Part shown: in pieces, positions 19,871 to 29,620 of the stretch
How the letters are laid out: the number at the start of each line of letters is the position of its first letter
Position numbering within the stretch: position 1 is the first letter of the stretch
Assembly (NCBI GenBank): GCA_913060705.1
Contig: CAJXTX010000003.1
Coordinates: 1 to 64,000, forward strand
Length of the DNA: 64,000 nt
From: an uncultured Bacteroidota bacterium
GTDB taxonomy: Bacteria; Bacteroidota; Bacteroidia; Flavobacteriales; Flavobacteriaceae
Direction: 5' to 3'
The notes under the pieces: model-generated
Database searches by the model: none
Told to the model about the DNA's origin: nothing
The model's input: only the letters and a program-made list of their open reading frames with translations
Position numbers and translations under genes: made by a program

Positions 19871-20269
19871 TTACTTCTTGGTAGTGATAATGACTACACC
19901 TCCAGCACCCATGAATCCGTACTGTGCTAAATCTTGTGGATTCTTAAGCACTCTGATTCTTGCTATTTCTAAAGGATTGATGGTAGATGAGGCTTGAGAA
20001 AAGTCTCCAACCTGCGTACCGTCTACAATGAATAAAACTTGTTTTGGGTTGTTCACACTAGAAACCCCACGCATAAATACTTGGGCGCTTGAATCACTTC
20101 CGCGAATGATCAAGCCTGCTTGTTGTCTCAGTCGATCTAAAAGGCTGACGTTTCCTAGATTTTGTTCTTCGCTTGTCTCGGCAGCTGCAGCAGTTGTTGT
20201 TTTAGTACTAGAGCAACTCGCAAGAACTGCGGTTAAGCACACAACAGCTAGGCCTTTAAAAATTTTCAT
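19871..20269 (-). CDS. stand-alone TonB-dependent receptor plug-domain lipoprotein
   Basis: Lipobox AVLASC; plug signatures LIIRGSDSSAQVFMRGVSSVNNPKQVLFIVDGTQVGDF...IARIRVLKNPQDLAQYGFMGAGGVVIITTKK, then stop; no barrel. Confidence 0.85.
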   Translation of the reverse strand: MKIFKGLAVVCLTAVLASCSSTKTTTAAAAETSEEQNLGNVSLLDRLRQQAGLIIRGSDSSAQVFMRGVSSVNNPKQVLFIVDGTQVGDFSQASSTINPLEIARIRVLKNPQDLAQYGFMGAGGVVIITTKK

Positions 20270-20383
20270 GTCAATTGGTTTTAAAGGTCAAAAGGTAGGC
20301 TTTAAATCGCTTTTTACAGGGTATAGAACTGTTAAAGTCAACAGATTGGACTGTTAAAAAACGAAGGATGTTCGGCATGATTC

Positions 20384-20414
20384 TTTGACACTACCTGAGA
20401 CTATCTTATCTTTT
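20384..20414 (+). promoter_or_regulatory. putative Bacteroidota-type promoter (-33 TTTG / -7 TATCTTTT)
   Basis: TTTG (20384-20387), N19, TATCTTTT (20407-20414; 7/8 to TAnnTTTG); expected TSS would lie about at the start codon. Confidence 0.35.
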
Positions 20415-20419
20415 CGAGT

Positions 20420-21487
20420 ATGACCGATAATAAACCCATTAAAATCCTAGTTGTAGGCTGCGGCAACATGGGGGCCTCCCATGCGAAAGCGTATGAAAAA
20501 CATCCTGGCTTTGAAATATGTGGTTTGGTCTCTAGGGGGTCTAGCAATCAAACGCTCAACGATGCGCTTCACGTTTCTTACCCCTTATACAACGATTACG
20601 AAAAAGCCTTAAGTGCAAGTAAGCCCGATGCCGTTTGTATTTCAACCTATCCTGAAACACACGAACCGTATACCTTAATGGCCTTAGAACACGGATGCCA
20701 TGTGTTCTTAGAGAAACCTATTGCCACAACGGTTGAAGGCGGACGACGCATTAGTGAAAAGGCCCATGTGCTTGATAAGAAAGTGGTTGTTGGCTACATA
20801 CTCAGACATCATCTTGTGTGGAAGCGCTTTATTGAAGAAGCGCAAAAGATGGGAAAACCACTTGTGATGCGCATGAACCTGAATCAACAAAGTCAAGGCT
20901 ACATGTGGGACGTACACCGCAGTTTAATGGCTTCTTTGAGTCCTATTGTAGATTGTGGCGTACATTATTTAGATGTCATGTGTCAAATGACAAAAGCCAA
21001 ACCCGTAAGTGTATCGGCTATAGGGGCGCGACTGACAGACGATATTCCTACAGACAATTACAATTACGGACAACTCCAAATTCGTTTTGACGACGGATCG
21101 GTTGGGTGGTACGAGGCCGGATGGGGACCAATGGTAAGCGAAACCGCCTTTTTCGTTAAAGATGTATTCGGCCCAAAAGGAAGCGTTTCACTCACTCAAG
21201 ATCAACAACGTTCTGATTGCGTAGACGGTCACTCGAAGGCAGATTTGATGCACATCCACCATGCAGCCATTGATGAAAACAACACCTTTCTTAAAGAAGA
21301 CGAGTATATTCGATTCGACCAAAGTCCAGACCATCAAGACTTATGCGACAACGAGCAGGCGTATTTCTATGATGCCATTACTCAAAATATAGACCTTAGC
21401 TCACATTTAAACGATGCGGTTACAAGCCTTCAAATTGCCTTGGCCTGCGATCAATCTGTAAAAGAACAACAAACCATATTACTTTAA
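20420..21487 (+). CDS. Gfo/Idh/MocA family oxidoreductase
   Basis: KILVVGCGNMGASHAKAYEKH Rossmann; HVFLEKPIATTVEGG (EKP motif). Confidence 0.92.
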   Translation: MTDNKPIKILVVGCGNMGASHAKAYEKHPGFEICGLVSRGSSNQTLNDALHVSYPLYNDYEKALSASKPDAVCISTYPETHEPYTLMALEHGCHVFLEKPIATTVEGGRRISEKAHVLDKKVVVGYILRHHLVWKRFIEEAQKMGKPLVMRMNLNQQSQGYMWDVHRSLMASLSPIVDCGVHYLDVMCQMTKAKPVSVSAIGARLTDDIPTDNYNYGQLQIRFDDGSVGWYEAGWGPMVSETAFFVKDVFGPKGSVSLTQDQQRSDCVDGHSKADLMHIHHAAIDENNTFLKEDEYIRFDQSPDHQDLCDNEQAYFYDAITQNIDLSSHLNDAVTSLQIALACDQSVKEQQTILL

Positions 21488-21497
21488 TTTTCTCCAT

Positions 21498-22973
21498 ATG
21501 AAAAGACTTCTTACCCTTTGTGTATTGATTATGGCAGGCACTGCGATAGCGCAGCGCAGCTTACCCGCCGACACCCTATCCATTAAAACAGACCGCATCC
21601 GTGTAGGGTCGGAGTGGCTAGAATATTCTGTTGAAGTAGGCACTCAGCCCGTTTGGGATACTGATGGCAGTGAAATTGCCTATTTGCAATACACCTATTA
21701 CAAACGCTCTGGCGTGAATAGCGAAACGCGTCCGCTGATCATGAGCTTCAATGGGGGCCCTGGATCTGGCTCAGTATGGATGCATTTGGCGTACACCGGG
21801 CCAAAGGTATTAGTGGTTGACGACGAAGGATTTCCCGTTCAGCCCTACGGTGTAAAAGACAATCCTCATACGGTGCTCACCGAGGCTGATATCGTGTTCA
21901 TCAACCCGGTGAATACGGGTTATTCTAGAACGATTCCGCTTTCAGGCAAAGAAGTAGACCGCAAGAAGTTCTTCGGAATCGATGCAGACATCACCTATTT
22001 GGCAGAGTGGTTGAACACCTTCGTTACGCGACACAATAAATGGCGTGCACCGAAATACATTATAGGAGAAAGCTATGGAGGCACACGTGTAATGGGATTA
22101 GCACGAACGCTTCAAGAAGCGCAATGGATGTATTTGAACGGTGTGATCATGGTAAGCCCAGCAGACTATCAAGTCTTGCGTGTGGGTGGCCCAGTTTCAG
22201 AAGCCCTCAACCTCCCTTACTACTCTGCAGCAGCCTGGTACCACAAGCAGCTCTCTGCTGACTTACAGCAAATGCCTTTAGAACAACTTCTTGAAGTCAC
22301 AGAAGGGTTCACGGTAGACACACTGATCCCCGCATTATCCAAAGGAGGGTCGCTTGCGGATGATGAGCGCAACCAGATCGCAGCCGACATGGCTCGTTAT
22401 ACGGGTCTAAGCAAACAAGACATTATGGGTCTAAACCTTTCGGTTCCTACAGGCTTCTTCTGGAAGAATTTACTTAAAGACGAAGGCTTCACAGTCGGAC
22501 GCCTCGATAGCCGTTACAAAGGTATTGACAAAGAAGGCGTAGGAATGAGACCCGACTACAATTCTGAGCTCACCTCATGGTTGCATAGCTTTACTCCGGC
22601 GATCAATTATTATTACAACGAAGTCTTAGGATTCAAAACGGATGTGAAATACAATATGTTCGGACCCGTTCGTCCGTGGGAAGACGATCGCGTCAATACC
22701 CGTGAAGACCTTCGCGCCGCAATGGCCATGAACCCCTATTTACACGTTTTGAATCAATCGGGATACTTTGACGGAGCGACCACTTATTTCAATGCGAAGT
22801 ACACCTTGTGGCAAATCGATCCGAGCGGAAAACTCAACGATCGAATGGAATTCAAAGGGTACCACTCAGGGCATATGATGTACCTGCGTTCAGAAGACCT
22901 CAAGTCAGCGAATGCCGATCTAAAGTCATTTATCAAAAAGACCCAAACCAACGGAAAGCCCGCTAAATACTAG
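21498..22973 (+). CDS. S10 serine carboxypeptidase family protein, secreted
   Basis: MSFNGGPGSGSVWMHLAYTGP, IGESYGGTRV, C-terminal YHSGHMMY. Confidence 0.92.
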   Translation: MKRLLTLCVLIMAGTAIAQRSLPADTLSIKTDRIRVGSEWLEYSVEVGTQPVWDTDGSEIAYLQYTYYKRSGVNSETRPLIMSFNGGPGSGSVWMHLAYTGPKVLVVDDEGFPVQPYGVKDNPHTVLTEADIVFINPVNTGYSRTIPLSGKEVDRKKFFGIDADITYLAEWLNTFVTRHNKWRAPKYIIGESYGGTRVMGLARTLQEAQWMYLNGVIMVSPADYQVLRVGGPVSEALNLPYYSAAAWYHKQLSADLQQMPLEQLLEVTEGFTVDTLIPALSKGGSLADDERNQIAADMARYTGLSKQDIMGLNLSVPTGFFWKNLLKDEGFTVGRLDSRYKGIDKEGVGMRPDYNSELTSWLHSFTPAINYYYNEVLGFKTDVKYNMFGPVRPWEDDRVNTREDLRAAMAMNPYLHVLNQSGYFDGATTYFNAKYTLWQIDPSGKLNDRMEFKGYHSGHMMYLRSEDLKSANADLKSFIKKTQTNGKPAKY

Positions 22974-22990
22974 CGGGTTTCCCCTTTTTT
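22955..22990 (+). terminator. Rho-independent terminator
   Basis: CCCGCTA-aatac-TAGCGGG followed by TTTCCCCTTTTTT; the stem contains the S10 stop codon. Confidence 0.65.
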
Positions 22991-23010
22991 ATACCTAACC
23001 ACACCGCTTA

Positions 23011-25179
23011 ATGAATCGTTATTTTCCCCTCGCCCTGCTCCTGTTTCTAGGAGGGCTTTTGGCACCCTTAAATGCTCAGGTAAATGCCAAAGATTATAGA
23101 TTGGCTATAGAAAAGATCAGTGAAAAGATTGTCATTGACGGTGTTCTAGACGAACCGGCTTGGAATAGAGCTCAAGTGGCTAAAGACTTCTTTATGATCA
23201 CGCCGGTGGATACCGGCAGAGCACGGCAGCATTCAGAAGCACGGGTAGCTTTTGATGACGAATACCTCTACATTTCTGTCGTCTTTTATAATAACGCCGT
23301 GAAAGGCCCCTACGTGGTCGAATCGTTCAAGCGCGATTTTTCATTCGGAAAGAACGACAACTTATTAATCGCCATAGATCCTTTTGACAATCAGACCACC
23401 GGCTTCTCATTCGGACTCAACGCCTACGGCGCCCAATGGGACGGAACCATGTTTGACGGACGAGGCGTTGACCTCAACTGGGACACAAAGTGGTACTCTG
23501 AAGTGCGCTTTGACGAAGACAAGTGGGTGGGTGAGATGGCCATTCCGTTTAAATCGATTCGTTACGACGAAACCATTAAAGAATGGGGAATCAACTTTGG
23601 CCGACTCGATCTAAAGGCCAGCGAAAAATCAAGCTGGGCACCCGTTCCGAGACAATTTCCTTCGGTTTCGTTGGCGTTTGCTGGGCGATTGGTATGGGAC
23701 ACCCCTCCTCCTAAGCAAGGCGTAAATGCTTCGTTCATTCCTTATGTGTCGAGCATTTCAGAAGGAACCAATCTCACCGAAGACGATAGTAAAGTAAAAA
23801 TGGGGGCAGACCTCAAATACACCCTTACTACGGCTTTGAACCTTGATGTTACGCTTAATCCTGATTTCTCTCAAGCAGAGGTCGATCAGCAGGTGACCAA
23901 TCTTGATCGTTTTGAACTGTTCTTTCCCGAGCGACGCCAGTTCTTTCTTGAAAACGCGGATCTATTTTCAAACTTCGGTTACCGCACCATCCGCCCTTTT
24001 TTCTCACGTCGTATAGGTCTTAATGTGCCTATTGTTGCCGGTGCGCGTCTCAGCGGAAATCTCGATGAAAACTGGCGTGTGGGGCTTATGAACATCCAGA
24101 CCAAAGCTGATGAATTACAGGGCCTTGGTGCCGAAAACTACGGTGTAATTAGTCTTCAGCGAAAGGTTCAGGAGCGGTCAAATATTAACTTCTTGCTTGT
24201 CAACAAAGAAGCGCCCAATACCGATGCCTCGGTCTCAGAACGCTACCATAGAAACGCCGGGATTGAATACAACTATTTCTCTGAAAACAACCAATACAAC
24301 GGAAAAGTGATGGCGCTGCGATCAATCAATCCAGACCCTGCTAAAACGGGGACAGTGATCGCCTCTCACCTTGAACATCAGTCTATCCGATGGATATGGC
24401 GTATACAACAAGAATACGTGTCAAACACCTTCAGTGCTGACGTAGGTTTCGTACCCCGAACCAACTACCATAAATTCGAAGGCTCTTTGGGTCACCTGGT
24501 ATATACAGCTTCTAAAACCAATCCTTTGCTGTCTCATGGTCCAAGCTACACGCGTACCTATTTCTTTGACCTCGATTGGCACAAGACCGATCAGGTAGAC
24601 ACCTTCAGCTATATTTTTAATTTTCAAGACCGCAGTCGATTCGTACTAGCAGGAGCGCGAAGCGCCATTGATCTTTTGAGCGATTTTGATCCGCTTCGAA
24701 ATGGTATAGCAGAATTAAAAGCCGGAACCTCTCATGAGTGGACGAATCTTCGACTTTCTTACGATTCAAAACCTCAAAATCTTTTCACGTATTCGCTAGA
24801 CGCCATTTTAGGAGGCTACTATGCTAACGGAAAGCGCAATGCTTTTATCGGTGAATTTGGCTACCGCGTTCAGCCCATACTCGAATTGAGTTCGGTCATC
24901 AATTACAACCAATTTGACCTCCCGCAACCGTGGAACGATCAATCGTTTTGGCTGGTCGGCTTGAAGGCGAACCTGACACTAACCGACAATTTATTCTTCT
25001 CGAATCTGTATCAATATAACGAACAGGTTGATCTATGGAATTTCAACTCAAGACTGCAATGGCGCTATAAGCCTGCCTCTGATATTTTCTTGGTCTTTAA
25101 TAGCAATGAGGTCACCATTCCTTCATTTTCGAGTGGATGGAATCTCACCTTTAAAATCAACTATTGGCTCAATCTATAA
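23011..25179 (+). CDS. DUF5916 domain-containing protein (CBM9-like N-term plus C-terminal beta-barrel-like region)
   Basis: KIVIDGVLDEPAWNRAQVAKDFFMITPVDTGRA; DVTLNPDFSQAEVDQQVTNLDRFELFFPERRQFFLENADLFSNFG. Confidence 0.9.
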   Translation: MNRYFPLALLLFLGGLLAPLNAQVNAKDYRLAIEKISEKIVIDGVLDEPAWNRAQVAKDFFMITPVDTGRARQHSEARVAFDDEYLYISVVFYNNAVKGPYVVESFKRDFSFGKNDNLLIAIDPFDNQTTGFSFGLNAYGAQWDGTMFDGRGVDLNWDTKWYSEVRFDEDKWVGEMAIPFKSIRYDETIKEWGINFGRLDLKASEKSSWAPVPRQFPSVSLAFAGRLVWDTPPPKQGVNASFIPYVSSISEGTNLTEDDSKVKMGADLKYTLTTALNLDVTLNPDFSQAEVDQQVTNLDRFELFFPERRQFFLENADLFSNFGYRTIRPFFSRRIGLNVPIVAGARLSGNLDENWRVGLMNIQTKADELQGLGAENYGVISLQRKVQERSNINFLLVNKEAPNTDASVSERYHRNAGIEYNYFSENNQYNGKVMALRSINPDPAKTGTVIASHLEHQSIRWIWRIQQEYVSNTFSADVGFVPRTNYHKFEGSLGHLVYTASKTNPLLSHGPSYTRTYFFDLDWHKTDQVDTFSYIFNFQDRSRFVLAGARSAIDLLSDFDPLRNGIAELKAGTSHEWTNLRLSYDSKPQNLFTYSLDAILGGYYANGKRNAFIGEFGYRVQPILELSSVINYNQFDLPQPWNDQSFWLVGLKANLTLTDNLFFSNLYQYNEQVDLWNFNSRLQWRYKPASDIFLVFNSNEVTIPSFSSGWNLTFKINYWLNL

Positions 25180-25188
25180 GCAGCTCTT

Positions 25189-27792
25189 ATGAAATACACT
25201 AGTGCGTTTTTTATCGTTCTTTTTAGCCTCCTTTCTAGCCTAAAACTCAGTGCGCAAGAAATCGATTGGCGCTTTCAAGACACCGACTTAAGCTTTGAAA
25301 CACGCACAGAGATCCTCGTCAAGCAGCTTACCCTTGAAGAAAAAATCAGTCAATTGGTCCATGAGGCTCCTGCAATAGAGCGGCTACATATTCCTTCGTA
25401 CAATTGGTGGAATGAAGCCCTCCACGGGGTAGCCCGCAGCGGGTATGCTACGGTTTTTCCACAGTCGATTTCGGTTGCGGCCTCCTTTGACAAAGACCTT
25501 CTCGAGCGTATCGGCTCAGTGACATCAGACGAAGCACGTGCCAAGCACCACGACTTTATTCGCAAAGGAAAGCGAGGAATTTACACTGGGCTCACCTTCT
25601 GGTCTCCGAACATCAATATCTTTAGAGACCCACGTTGGGGACGCGGCCATGAAACCTATGGTGAAGACCCTTACCTCACCGGAATGCTCGCCTCTTCATT
25701 TATCAGAGGACTACAAGGAGACGATCCACGGTATTTGAAGACCATTGCCACCTCAAAACACTTTGCCGTGCATTCAGGGCCAGAGTCTTTGCGACACGGA
25801 TTCGACGTTGACGTTTCAGATGTTGACCTCTACGAGACCTATTTAGAGGCATTTCGCATGACGGTGGTCGATGCCAAAGTGCAATCGATCATGAGCGCGT
25901 ACAATCGTTTCAGGGGTGACCCAGCATCCGCCAGTTCTTTTTTACTAGACGAGGTGCTTCGTGAGCGTTGGGGATTCGAAGGATACGTGGTATCAGATTG
26001 TGGTGCCATCGGTGACATTCTCTACAATCACAAAATTGTAGATACGAAAGAAGAGGCTGCACGTATCTCACTCGAAGGCGGATGTGACCTCAACTGCGGA
26101 TCTACCTATCTCAGTCTTTTATCGCTCTCCGAACAAGGGCTATTGAATCAAGAAGCTTTAGACAAAGCGGTGTCACGACTCTTCTTAAGTCGTTTTAAAT
26201 TGGGTATGTTCGATCCTGAAGAAAAGGTTCCCTTCAGTAGACTTCCCATAGATCTTGTAGGCGCCCAAACACACCTTGACCTCGCAAGAGAGGCTGCTCA
26301 AAAAAGTATTGTGCTCCTTAAAAACGAGAACAATCTACTACCACTAGATAAGAACAAACTCAAAAAAATAGCGGTCATCGGCCCGAATGCCGACAATTGG
26401 GAGTCACTTGTAGGCAACTACCACGGGACACCTATCGATCCTGTGACTTTCTTAAACGGACTAGAGCGCAAGTTGAGCCCTGCCGTCGAGATCGAATATG
26501 CGAGAGGATCTCATTTCAGTGACGAGGTCTTTGCTCTAGAACCCATCGCCTCCGTATTTTTTGAAACAGCCGACGGACGTCAGGGGCTGGATGCTGAATA
26601 TTACGATAATATGGAGTGGAAAGGCGAACCTGTCTTAAGACGCCGAGACGACGCGATTGATTTTTGGTGGGAACACGACCCTATTTCAAAAGAACTTTCT
26701 GATTTTTTTTCGGTTAAATGGACCGGATACCTCATCCCGCCGGCCACAGGAGAATACGAATTGGCCACTTTCGCAAAAATGGGCATGAGCCTTCAAATTG
26801 AAGGCATTGAAATCAGCAACGGAAAAGGCATGGTCCACGAGACTACTTACGCTAGAGAAAAGATCCGACTCGAAAAAGGTAAACGCTATCCCATTGAGGT
26901 GCGCTATTTCAGCGACGACTCGAATGCAGAATGCCGATTGCTCTGGACCCGAACAGATACAGACCTAGCATCGGAGGCCATAGAACTTGCTCGAGAAGCA
27001 GATCTAAGCATTATCGTTTTGGGACTCAGTCAACGGTTAGAGGGTGAAGGTGGCGATCGTGAAGACATCGCCCTTCCGGAGGTTCAAACTGACCTTCTCA
27101 AGGCCATTCATGCTACCGGAAAACCTGTGATAGTGGTGCTAAATGCAGGTTCTGCACTAGCCGTGAATTGGGCTAAGGAGCACGTAGACGCTCTTTTAAG
27201 TGTAGGGTATCCGGGAGAGCAGGGGGGTAACGCACTTGCCGACGTGCTTTTAGGAGATTACAACCCCGCAGGAAGATTACCCATTACCTATTACACCTCT
27301 CTTGAAGAGTTGCCCGCCTTCGAAGACTACGACATGCGTGATCGCACCTATAAATATTACAAAGGAGCGCCCTTGTTTCCGTTTGGATATGGATTGAGTT
27401 ACACCCGTTTCAGCTACAGCGACCTGAAGACTGCTTCAAGCCTTAAGGCCGGAGAACCCCTTACGGTCAAATTCACCTTGACCAACAGCGGAGAACGTGC
27501 CGGAGACGAGGTGGTGCAACTCTACCTTAGCGACCTTAAGGCAAGTACCCCAAGACCGCAACACCAGCTAGTCGCTTTTGAGCGCGTTCACCTGCAACCT
27601 AAGGAGCATCGTGAGCTTGAGTTTCAAATCGATCCGCGCGCCTTTTCACTTATTAATAGCGAGGGTAAAAGAGTCATTGAACCCGGAGCTTTTGAGTTAC
27701 ATATAGGTGGAGGTCAGCCACAATTTATCGATTCTGATCAGCGTATTCAGAAGCGCATTAGCGTAAAAGGACATCATTCATTAGCGCTCTAA
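25189..27792 (+). CDS. glycoside hydrolase family 3 protein with inserted PA14 domain and C-terminal Fn3-like domain
   Basis: NEALHGVARSG, FSPNINIFRDPRWGRGHETYGEDPYLTG, YVVSDCGAIGD; PA14-like GLDAEYYDNMEWKGEPV...VKWTGYLIPPATGEYELAT; FPFGYGLSYTRFSYSDL. Confidence 0.93.
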   Translation: MKYTSAFFIVLFSLLSSLKLSAQEIDWRFQDTDLSFETRTEILVKQLTLEEKISQLVHEAPAIERLHIPSYNWWNEALHGVARSGYATVFPQSISVAASFDKDLLERIGSVTSDEARAKHHDFIRKGKRGIYTGLTFWSPNINIFRDPRWGRGHETYGEDPYLTGMLASSFIRGLQGDDPRYLKTIATSKHFAVHSGPESLRHGFDVDVSDVDLYETYLEAFRMTVVDAKVQSIMSAYNRFRGDPASASSFLLDEVLRERWGFEGYVVSDCGAIGDILYNHKIVDTKEEAARISLEGGCDLNCGSTYLSLLSLSEQGLLNQEALDKAVSRLFLSRFKLGMFDPEEKVPFSRLPIDLVGAQTHLDLAREAAQKSIVLLKNENNLLPLDKNKLKKIAVIGPNADNWESLVGNYHGTPIDPVTFLNGLERKLSPAVEIEYARGSHFSDEVFALEPIASVFFETADGRQGLDAEYYDNMEWKGEPVLRRRDDAIDFWWEHDPISKELSDFFSVKWTGYLIPPATGEYELATFAKMGMSLQIEGIEISNGKGMVHETTYAREKIRLEKGKRYPIEVRYFSDDSNAECRLLWTRTDTDLASEAIELAREADLSIIVLGLSQRLEGEGGDREDIALPEVQTDLLKAIHATGKPVIVVLNAGSALAVNWAKEHVDALLSVGYPGEQGGNALADVLLGDYNPAGRLPITYYTSLEELPAFEDYDMRDRTYKYYKGAPLFPFGYGLSYTRFSYSDLKTASSLKAGEPLTVKFTLTNSGERAGDEVVQLYLSDLKASTPRPQHQLVAFERVHLQPKEHRELEFQIDPRAFSLINSEGKRVIEPGAFELHIGGGQPQFIDSDQRIQKRISVKGHHSLAL

Positions 27793-27832
27793 TTCTAAGA
27801 ATGACTATATTAAAGTATTGATTAACAGAGAG

Positions 27833-28948
27833 ATGAAGCTATTTAAGGTATTTTTTTTAGCCCTAGCGTTGAACGCATTCGCCGTTTCAAGTGCACTGGC
27901 TCAATCTTCAGAAGAGGAACCCAAACTTAGATTAGGAATAATTGGACTTGTTCACGACCACGTCCATTGGATCTTCAATCGAGACAATCAAGATCTTGAG
28001 GTGGTGGGAATTGTTGAGACTAACCAGTCTGCAATCGACAAATTCAAAGGCCGCTACGACCTCGATGATTCGTTGTTTTTCTCAAGCTATGAGGAGCTCA
28101 TGCGCAAGGCGCAACCACAAGCAGTTTCTGCCTTTAACGAGACGGCTGAACACCTCGAGGTGGCTGCGTTCTTTTTGCCAAAAAATATCCCGGTAATGGT
28201 TGAAAAACCCTTGGCCACCTCGTACAAAGATGCACAGCAGATGGTGCAGCTTTCTGAAAAACACCAAGTTCCACTGCTCGTCAATTACGAGACCTCTTGG
28301 TACGAAAGCACCTACGAAACCAAGGCCTTAATCGAAGACGGAACATTCGGAAAACCAAAGAAGCTCGTCTTCAATACAGGCCATATGGGGCCGGTAGAAA
28401 TTGGCTGCTCTCCTGAATTTCTAGCGTGGCTCACCGATCCAGTGTTAAACGGAGGTGGAGCTGTAACCGATTTTGGATGCTACGGGGCCAATATCAGCAC
28501 ATGGCTTCTGGATGGAAGAACCCCTGAGCGTGTTACGGCTGTCCTCAAACAAAGCAAGCCTTCGATCTATCCAAAGGTAGACGACGACACGACGATCATT
28601 CTCGATTACAAAGACTTACAGGTAGTCATTCAGGCCTCATGGAACTGGACACATCACCGTAAAGACATGGAGGTCTATCTCAACAAGGCCTCGATTTATG
28701 CCCTTGATGCTAGCCGTATGCGGATATTAGATTACGATTCAGGTAAAGAGCAATCGCACCAGCCTGCTTCGATTGAAGCCTACCAAAAAGATCCTTTTCG
28801 TTTATTGGTAGAGGTAGTACAACAGGGCAGAGAAATCGACCCGCAATCGCTCTACGGCACTGCCAACAATCTAACGGTGGTCAAACTTTTAGAACTCGCA
28901 AAACGCTCGGCCGAATTAGGACGCACAGTAGCGTGGTCAGAGCTGTAA
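27833..28948 (+). CDS. exported Gfo/Idh/MocA family oxidoreductase
   Basis: Sec signal MKLFKVFFLALALNAFAVSSALAQ; LRLGIIGLVHDHVHWIF; VMVEKPLATSYKDA; ATG at 27833 preferred over TTG 27818. Confidence 0.85.
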   Translation: MKLFKVFFLALALNAFAVSSALAQSSEEEPKLRLGIIGLVHDHVHWIFNRDNQDLEVVGIVETNQSAIDKFKGRYDLDDSLFFSSYEELMRKAQPQAVSAFNETAEHLEVAAFFLPKNIPVMVEKPLATSYKDAQQMVQLSEKHQVPLLVNYETSWYESTYETKALIEDGTFGKPKKLVFNTGHMGPVEIGCSPEFLAWLTDPVLNGGGAVTDFGCYGANISTWLLDGRTPERVTAVLKQSKPSIYPKVDDDTTIILDYKDLQVVIQASWNWTHHRKDMEVYLNKASIYALDASRMRILDYDSGKEQSHQPASIEAYQKDPFRLLVEVVQQGREIDPQSLYGTANNLTVVKLLELAKRSAELGRTVAWSEL

Positions 28949-29620
28949 TTAAAAGTCAAAATAAGTGTCCGGAAAAGGCTCGTCGGCTAAGGTGTAATGC
29001 CACCATTCTTGAGCATAATTAGTAAAACCAAAGTGTGTCATCACCTCATAAAGTAGTTTGCGATTTTGCTGCTGCTCATTGGTCAGACTTTCAAAAAAGG
29101 TGGCAGACTCTGGACCGAAGTAGTCAAAAGGCGTACCCATATCGAGCGCTTCACCCTTTCGATCTCCGGTGAGGTACATCAAGGTAAGATCAACTGTGCT
29201 GCCCCGGGAGTGACCCGAACGCCGGGCGATGTATCCTTGCTCAAACAGTTCGTTTTTAGGAATATTAGGGTAATAGACCTTCTTCATAAGGGTATCTGAC
29301 AACTGTTCAGACCACAGCACAAAATAATTCACCGCGCGCTGCGGACGGTATCCGTCGAACAGCTTTAAACCTAACCCTCTTTTGTGCAAAGAGTCTTGTA
29401 CCTTTTGAAGTGCTCGCAGCGTAGGAAGGGTAAGTACTTTTTTGGCAGGCCTATACCCTTCAACCACCGTTCCCGTAAAATTAGAGGTGCTCGCATAGCG
29501 CAAGTCTAAGACAAGGCTCGGAATAGTCTCAGAAATGGATTGAAAACCCTCGGGCACCTTCTGAGCCGCTATGTGTACTGTCATCAAGCAACCGATCACA
29601 ATAAAAACTGTTTGCTTCAT
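28949..29620 (-). CDS. D-alanyl-D-alanine dipeptidase (VanX/DdpX-like, M15D), secreted
   Basis: LDLRYASTSNFTG, FDGYRPQRAVNYF, SGHSRGSTVDLTL, EWWHYTL metal/active-site motifs. Confidence 0.9.
   Translation of the reverse strand: MKQTVFIVIGCLMTVHIAAQKVPEGFQSISETIPSLVLDLRYASTSNFTGTVVEGYRPAKKVLTLPTLRALQKVQDSLHKRGLGLKLFDGYRPQRAVNYFVLWSEQLSDTLMKKVYYPNIPKNELFEQGYIARRSGHSRGSTVDLTLMYLTGDRKGEALDMGTPFDYFGPESATFFESLTNEQQQNRKLLYEVMTHFGFTNYAQEWWHYTLADEPFPDTYFDF

Noticed and set aside
28949-29620. Vancomycin-resistance interpretation of the VanX-like gene
   Set aside because: No VanH, VanA/B ligase or VanRS homologues nearby; the pairing is with a TonB receptor, so a nutritional or wall-turnover role is more likely.
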